Positions 61,154-64,000 of a stretch of DNA of 64,000 nt are shown one piece after another. The notes under the pieces are model-generated. The model searched no databases, was not told the DNA's origin, and was given only the letters and a program-made list of their open reading frames with translations. This DNA is from Sulfomarinibacter sp963733915 (GTDB taxonomy: Bacteria; Acidobacteriota; Thermoanaerobaculia; Thermoanaerobaculales; Sulfomarinibacteraceae): NCBI GenBank assembly GCA_963733915.1, contig CAVTEP010000011.1, positions 62,001 to 126,000 on the forward strand, in the 5' to 3' direction. The number at the start of each line of letters is the position of its first letter. Positions within the stretch are counted from its first letter, which is position 1. The position numbers and the translations under genes are program-made.

Positions 61154-61177
61154 CAGTTCCACGGGAAAAGTCCCCGA

Positions 61178-62842
61178 TCAGGGACCCATAGGCGGATGCT
61201 GGTTGTCGAGAACGAAGCGCCGCTCACCGATGATGCTGCGCCCGTCGCGGTTGTCCTGGGTCCACACCACGAGGCTGTGCTCGCCGTCGGCGAGGTTTGC
61301 GGCGACCGTGTCGAGCTCGTACTCGAAGCCTGCGAAGTTCGTGGGGAACGGCGGCATCCAGGGATACATCGCGCCCAGACCCGGCGTTGCCAGGCCGTGG
61401 ACGGCGTCACCGATGTATACGCCATCGACCCAGATCTCGACCTGATCGAAGGCCCGGGTGTCGATGGCGAAGCCGGTGACCTCGACCGTTCCCGCCACCA
61501 CCTCCATGGCTGTCGGGGTCCAGATATCGCCCCAAGAGGGATCGTCTCCGTCGTCGTTGCAGTCAAAAATCACCGGCACCTGGGCGATATCGGTAACGTT
61601 GTTCTCGCGGTCACCCGCCCGGACCTTGAGCAGGTGCAGACCCTCGCTGTAGCCGCGGGCCAGGATCAAATAGTTGATGTCCAGCAGGAACGAGAAACCG
61701 CTGTGCTTCGAGACCGGCACATCGACATACAGGTTGTGGATGTCCATCCGGGCGTGACCCAGATAGTTGAAATCGTAATCCGCCGGCGACCAATAGAAGC
61801 TGCCCTCGTTGGTGTCCGAAATGATGTTGCCATCGAGCAGGAGCTGGACATAGGAAACGCCGCCGAGATCGGTGCGCGAACCGACGTCGAGCGCCCACCC
61901 GATGACCATCTCCACGTTGTCCGGATCGTCGTAGACATCACCCGACCACGGAGGCAGGACGCCGTTGACCGGTTCACAGCCGTCGGCAAACATGACGTGG
62001 TTGTCCACCGGCCAATCGATCGCGCCGAAGGGCGGCAAATTGGAACCGGTGTTGAAAGTCTGGACGAAACGGCGGCCGATCACCCGCGATGCTCCCTCGT
62101 TGTCAACCACCCGCACGGCCAGAACATGGATGCCGTTGTTGAGTACGGTGGTGTTGAGCATGCGGACGAAACCGGCATACTCCGCATCGGGATCACTCGG
62201 AAAACGATGCGCGATGTCAGGCCGATGAACCCCGGTGACCGCATTGCCCATCGCCAGTCCGTCGACCATGATCTCGACATAGGCGACGTCCTCGTCGTCG
62301 AGAGCCCATCCCGTGACCGGGAAGACCCCGTTCATCGGCTGATTGGAACCCGGGAGCTCGAGCTCTCCAAACGGCGCCTGGTTGAGGTCGTTATTGATGT
62401 TCACGGAACGAAGCCCGTATTCGGCGGTCGACGAATCACTGAAGGTGACCAGCACGTAGAGGGTGTGAGACCCGTCGGAGTAGTCCCGCGAGTCAAAGGA
62501 GGTTGCAAACCCGGGACGCCCATACGGAGTGCCCGCATACCACGGATAGGCCTGGAGGACGTCGTACCGGGGCTGGTCCAAATCGGCCGTTGCGACGAAC
62601 TCGTCGTCGACGTAAAGATCGATTTTGCTGACCAAAGCGTCGGCCCATTGACAGGACTGCCACGTCCACTGTGGGCCGCACTGCTCGCCGTTATCAACGA
62701 CGAAACCGGTGACCTCCACAAGACCGAAAACCGTCGCACCATCGGCCGGCGTATCGAGCCAGAAAATGGTCTCGGCAACGGCGCTTATCGGCAACAGTAG
62801 AGTCAGCAGTACAACCGCTCCGACGGTTCCTTTGTAACGCAT
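61178..62842 (-). CDS. secreted Ig-like repeat protein
   Basis: 554 aa with a signal peptide (VVLLTLLLPISAVAE). At least four beta-sandwich repeats of about 110-140 residues can be recognised by a pattern of P-x-D/N-G-x-V, V-T-G-W/F-A-x-D and I-x-V-D-G (VEVTGFVVD, FPVTGWALDD, VIGWALDV, VEVTGFAIDT). It lacks an enzyme domain and any obvious sorting signal. Probably binds a surface polymer or forms part of an extracellular matrix. Function unknown. Confidence 0.82.
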   Translation of the reverse strand: MRYKGTVGAVVLLTLLLPISAVAETIFWLDTPADGATVFGLVEVTGFVVDNGEQCGPQWTWQSCQWADALVSKIDLYVDDEFVATADLDQPRYDVLQAYPWYAGTPYGRPGFATSFDSRDYSDGSHTLYVLVTFSDSSTAEYGLRSVNINNDLNQAPFGELELPGSNQPMNGVFPVTGWALDDEDVAYVEIMVDGLAMGNAVTGVHRPDIAHRFPSDPDAEYAGFVRMLNTTVLNNGIHVLAVRVVDNEGASRVIGRRFVQTFNTGSNLPPFGAIDWPVDNHVMFADGCEPVNGVLPPWSGDVYDDPDNVEMVIGWALDVGSRTDLGGVSYVQLLLDGNIISDTNEGSFYWSPADYDFNYLGHARMDIHNLYVDVPVSKHSGFSFLLDINYLILARGYSEGLHLLKVRAGDRENNVTDIAQVPVIFDCNDDGDDPSWGDIWTPTAMEVVAGTVEVTGFAIDTRAFDQVEIWVDGVYIGDAVHGLATPGLGAMYPWMPPFPTNFAGFEYELDTVAANLADGEHSLVVWTQDNRDGRSIIGERRFVLDNQHPPMGP

Positions 62843-63035
62843 TGCGTGTCCTCCTCTGGACCGAAGTTCCGGGCAGGTAATCTACGAACGTAATAATGAT
62901 ATACCAAGGCATATCGACGGTCAAATAAAAGATGGAAAATGAAGGAGTTTCGGCCCACAACTGCAATAAAATCGGGCTTTGATCGCGTCGTCTAGGTGAC
63001 GTAGATCACCTCGAGCTTCGACAAATCCGCGTGGA

Positions 63036-63989
63036 TTATTCCTTCGACCTTTTGGCCAATTCCTCGACGTGAATACGAGCGGATTGTGCCAACGCTTCGA
63101 GATTGAATCCACCCTCGAGAAAGGACAACACGCGACCGCTGGACCACATCGAAGCGGCACCGACAACTGCGGCTGTGAGCCTCCCGAAACCCGATGTGGT
63201 CACCGACATTCCCCCCATCGGATCGTCACGGTGGGCGTCGAATCCCGCCGACACCAGAATCGCGGCCGGCTGCAGCCGACCGCAAACCTCGTCCAAGGCA
63301 TCAGCGAACGCGGTGCAAAAAACAGCGTCGTCCGCCCCACCCGCGAGCGGCAGGTTTCGGGTCGCTCCGCGACCCTCCCCGTCCCCGACTTCGTCCGCAC
63401 CACCGGTGCCGGGAAACGCCGGGTAGCGATGAACCGACACGAATCCGACGTCGCCGCGGGAGTAGAAATGCCGTTGGGTAGCATCGCCGTGAAAGGCGCC
63501 GAAGTCCGCAATAACGACCGGACGCCCCCAGCTGCGAACGACGACCTCCGCCGCCAGCGCCACCGAGTTGAAGAAGCAGTAGCCGGAGGCACGGTCGCGT
63601 CCAGCGTGGTGCGCCGGCGGACGGGCGACCACGAAAGCACGATCGAGACGACGGTTGACGAGGTCGAGGGACGCCTGCAGGGCGAGTCCGGCGGCGGCGA
63701 CAGATGCTGCAAAGGTGCCGGAGGAGACACCGCAATCCTGTGAGTCGAGCCAACCGCTGCCTCGTTCCGACGCTTCGCGGACACGGGCGATATGGGCCGA
63801 GTCGTGAATCCATGCGAGGGCGCCGATGGTGTCCTCCTCGCGGGGGAGCGGACTCTCGGAATCGACAACCCATCGTCCTTCGGCGCGGGCCGACAGCGCG
63901 TCAAGCACCACCTTGACCCTCTCGGCAGTGTCCGGGTGTCCGAGCCCCGGCCGGTGGTCCAAGCACAGCGGATGCGACCTCACACTCAC
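63036..63989 (-). CDS. histone-deacetylase-fold protein lacking zinc ligands
   Basis: 317 aa from the GTG at 63989; an open frame continues to the window edge, so the start is uncertain. HDAC/AcuC features: RPPAHHAG (His127, His128), SGYCFFN, SAGFDAHRDDPMGG (Asp251). But the zinc motif DxDxHHG reads DFGAFHG: the aspartate and histidine ligands are Gly164 and Phe166. The catalytic Tyr of LEGGY is Phe295. Two of three zinc ligands are gone, so ordinary deacetylase activity is unlikely. It may bind an acetyl-polyamine or act on something else. Confidence 0.85.
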   Translation of the reverse strand: MSVRSHPLCLDHRPGLGHPDTAERVKVVLDALSARAEGRWVVDSESPLPREEDTIGALAWIHDSAHIARVREASERGSGWLDSQDCGVSSGTFAASVAAAGLALQASLDLVNRRLDRAFVVARPPAHHAGRDRASGYCFFNSVALAAEVVVRSWGRPVVIADFGAFHGDATQRHFYSRGDVGFVSVHRYPAFPGTGGADEVGDGEGRGATRNLPLAGGADDAVFCTAFADALDEVCGRLQPAAILVSAGFDAHRDDPMGGMSVTTSGFGRLTAAVVGAASMWSSGRVLSFLEGGFNLEALAQSARIHVEELAKRSKE

Positions 63990-64000
63990 GAGGTGATGAC

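Noticed and set aside
60674..62800. 708-codon plus-strand open frame over the Ig-repeat gene
   Set aside because: Composition (Arg/Asp/His rich) is typical of antisense frames, and the minus strand has a clear signal peptide and repeated domains.
1..64000. CRISPR array, prophage or integrase-bearing island
   Set aside because: No regularly spaced direct repeats, phage structural genes, integrases or transposases were recognised.
1..64000. tRNA or rRNA genes
   Set aside because: No stretch with a convincing tRNA cloverleaf or rRNA similarity was seen by eye; a covariance-model search would be decisive.

Overview
The window is GC-rich bacterial DNA with tightly packed genes, and most of it is given over to anaerobic sulfur respiration. 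One strand carries what looks like a complete reductive-type dissimilatory sulfite reductase locus: dsrA, dsrB, dsrD, a dsrL-like flavoprotein, dsrN, dsrC and dsrMKJOP. A second block carries a 16-heme Hmc-type transmembrane redox complex combined with a TmcD-like subunit. dsrD, DsrC and DsrMKJOP together, with no dsrEFH, point to a sulfite/sulfate reducer or disproportionator. The sat, apr and qmo genes are not in the window. The housekeeping genes (recA, ligA, pcnB), the Ig-like secreted protein, the NtrC-type regulators and the A/T-simple intergenic repeats would fit a marine-sediment Acidobacteriota (Thermoanaerobaculia / Sulfomarinibacter-like), but this assignment is inference. No 16S rRNA gene is present and a desulfobacterial origin is not excluded.

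Layout. 1-3.1 kb: histidine kinase and a CysG-type siroheme synthase fusion (siroheme is the DsrAB cofactor). 3.3-4.6 kb: a frameshifted GT39-like membrane protein. 4.6-6.3 kb: CoA-disulfide-reductase/rhodanese fusion. 6.4-21.5 kb: one continuous minus-strand run, yeiH-like transporter - dsrA - dsrB - dsrD - ferritin-like - dsrL-like - dsrN - HEAT - TPR - dsrC - RsbRD-type - dsrM - K - J - O - P, closed by a strong terminator and headed by a textbook sigma-54 promoter. 21.8-26.5 kb: a sigma-54 activator, a histidine kinase, two stand-alone receivers and a HEAT protein. 26.5-33.7 kb: tmcD-hmcE-hmcF-hmcA-hmcB-hmcC-hmcD, again behind a near-perfect sigma-54 promoter. 34.1-36.4 kb: a cNMP-domain protein (third sigma-54-like promoter) and a second, paralogous sigma-54 activator. 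36.6-40.6 kb: NifX-like proteins, a radical SAM enzyme, a selenocysteine peroxiredoxin, and a DUF134/NifX/zinc-ribbon/DUF5320 cluster. 40.7-43.3 kb: a second DsrMK-like pair. 43.6-64 kb: mainly housekeeping and envelope genes, including TVP38, a DsbA-like protein, recA, an LTA-synthase-like protein, OmpH/Skp, several regulators, ligA, pcnB, an alcohol dehydrogenase, an Ig-repeat secreted protein and a degenerate histone-deacetylase-like protein.

How it fits together (inference). DsrAB with siroheme made by CysG reduces sulfite onto DsrC. DsrMKJOP and the Hmc/Tmc hybrid complex link periplasmic and quinone electrons to DsrC or other cytoplasmic thiol/disulfide carriers, and the DsrL-like protein could add an NAD(P)H route. 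Both respiratory operons appear to be sigma-54 regulated, each beside one of two paralogous PAS-AAA-Fis activators with the same cysteine-rich PAS motif. The most unusual items are this paired sigma-54 regulon, the selenocysteine peroxiredoxin with its SECIS hairpin, the Hmc/Tmc hybrid, and several degenerate enzymes that have kept a fold but lost catalytic residues.
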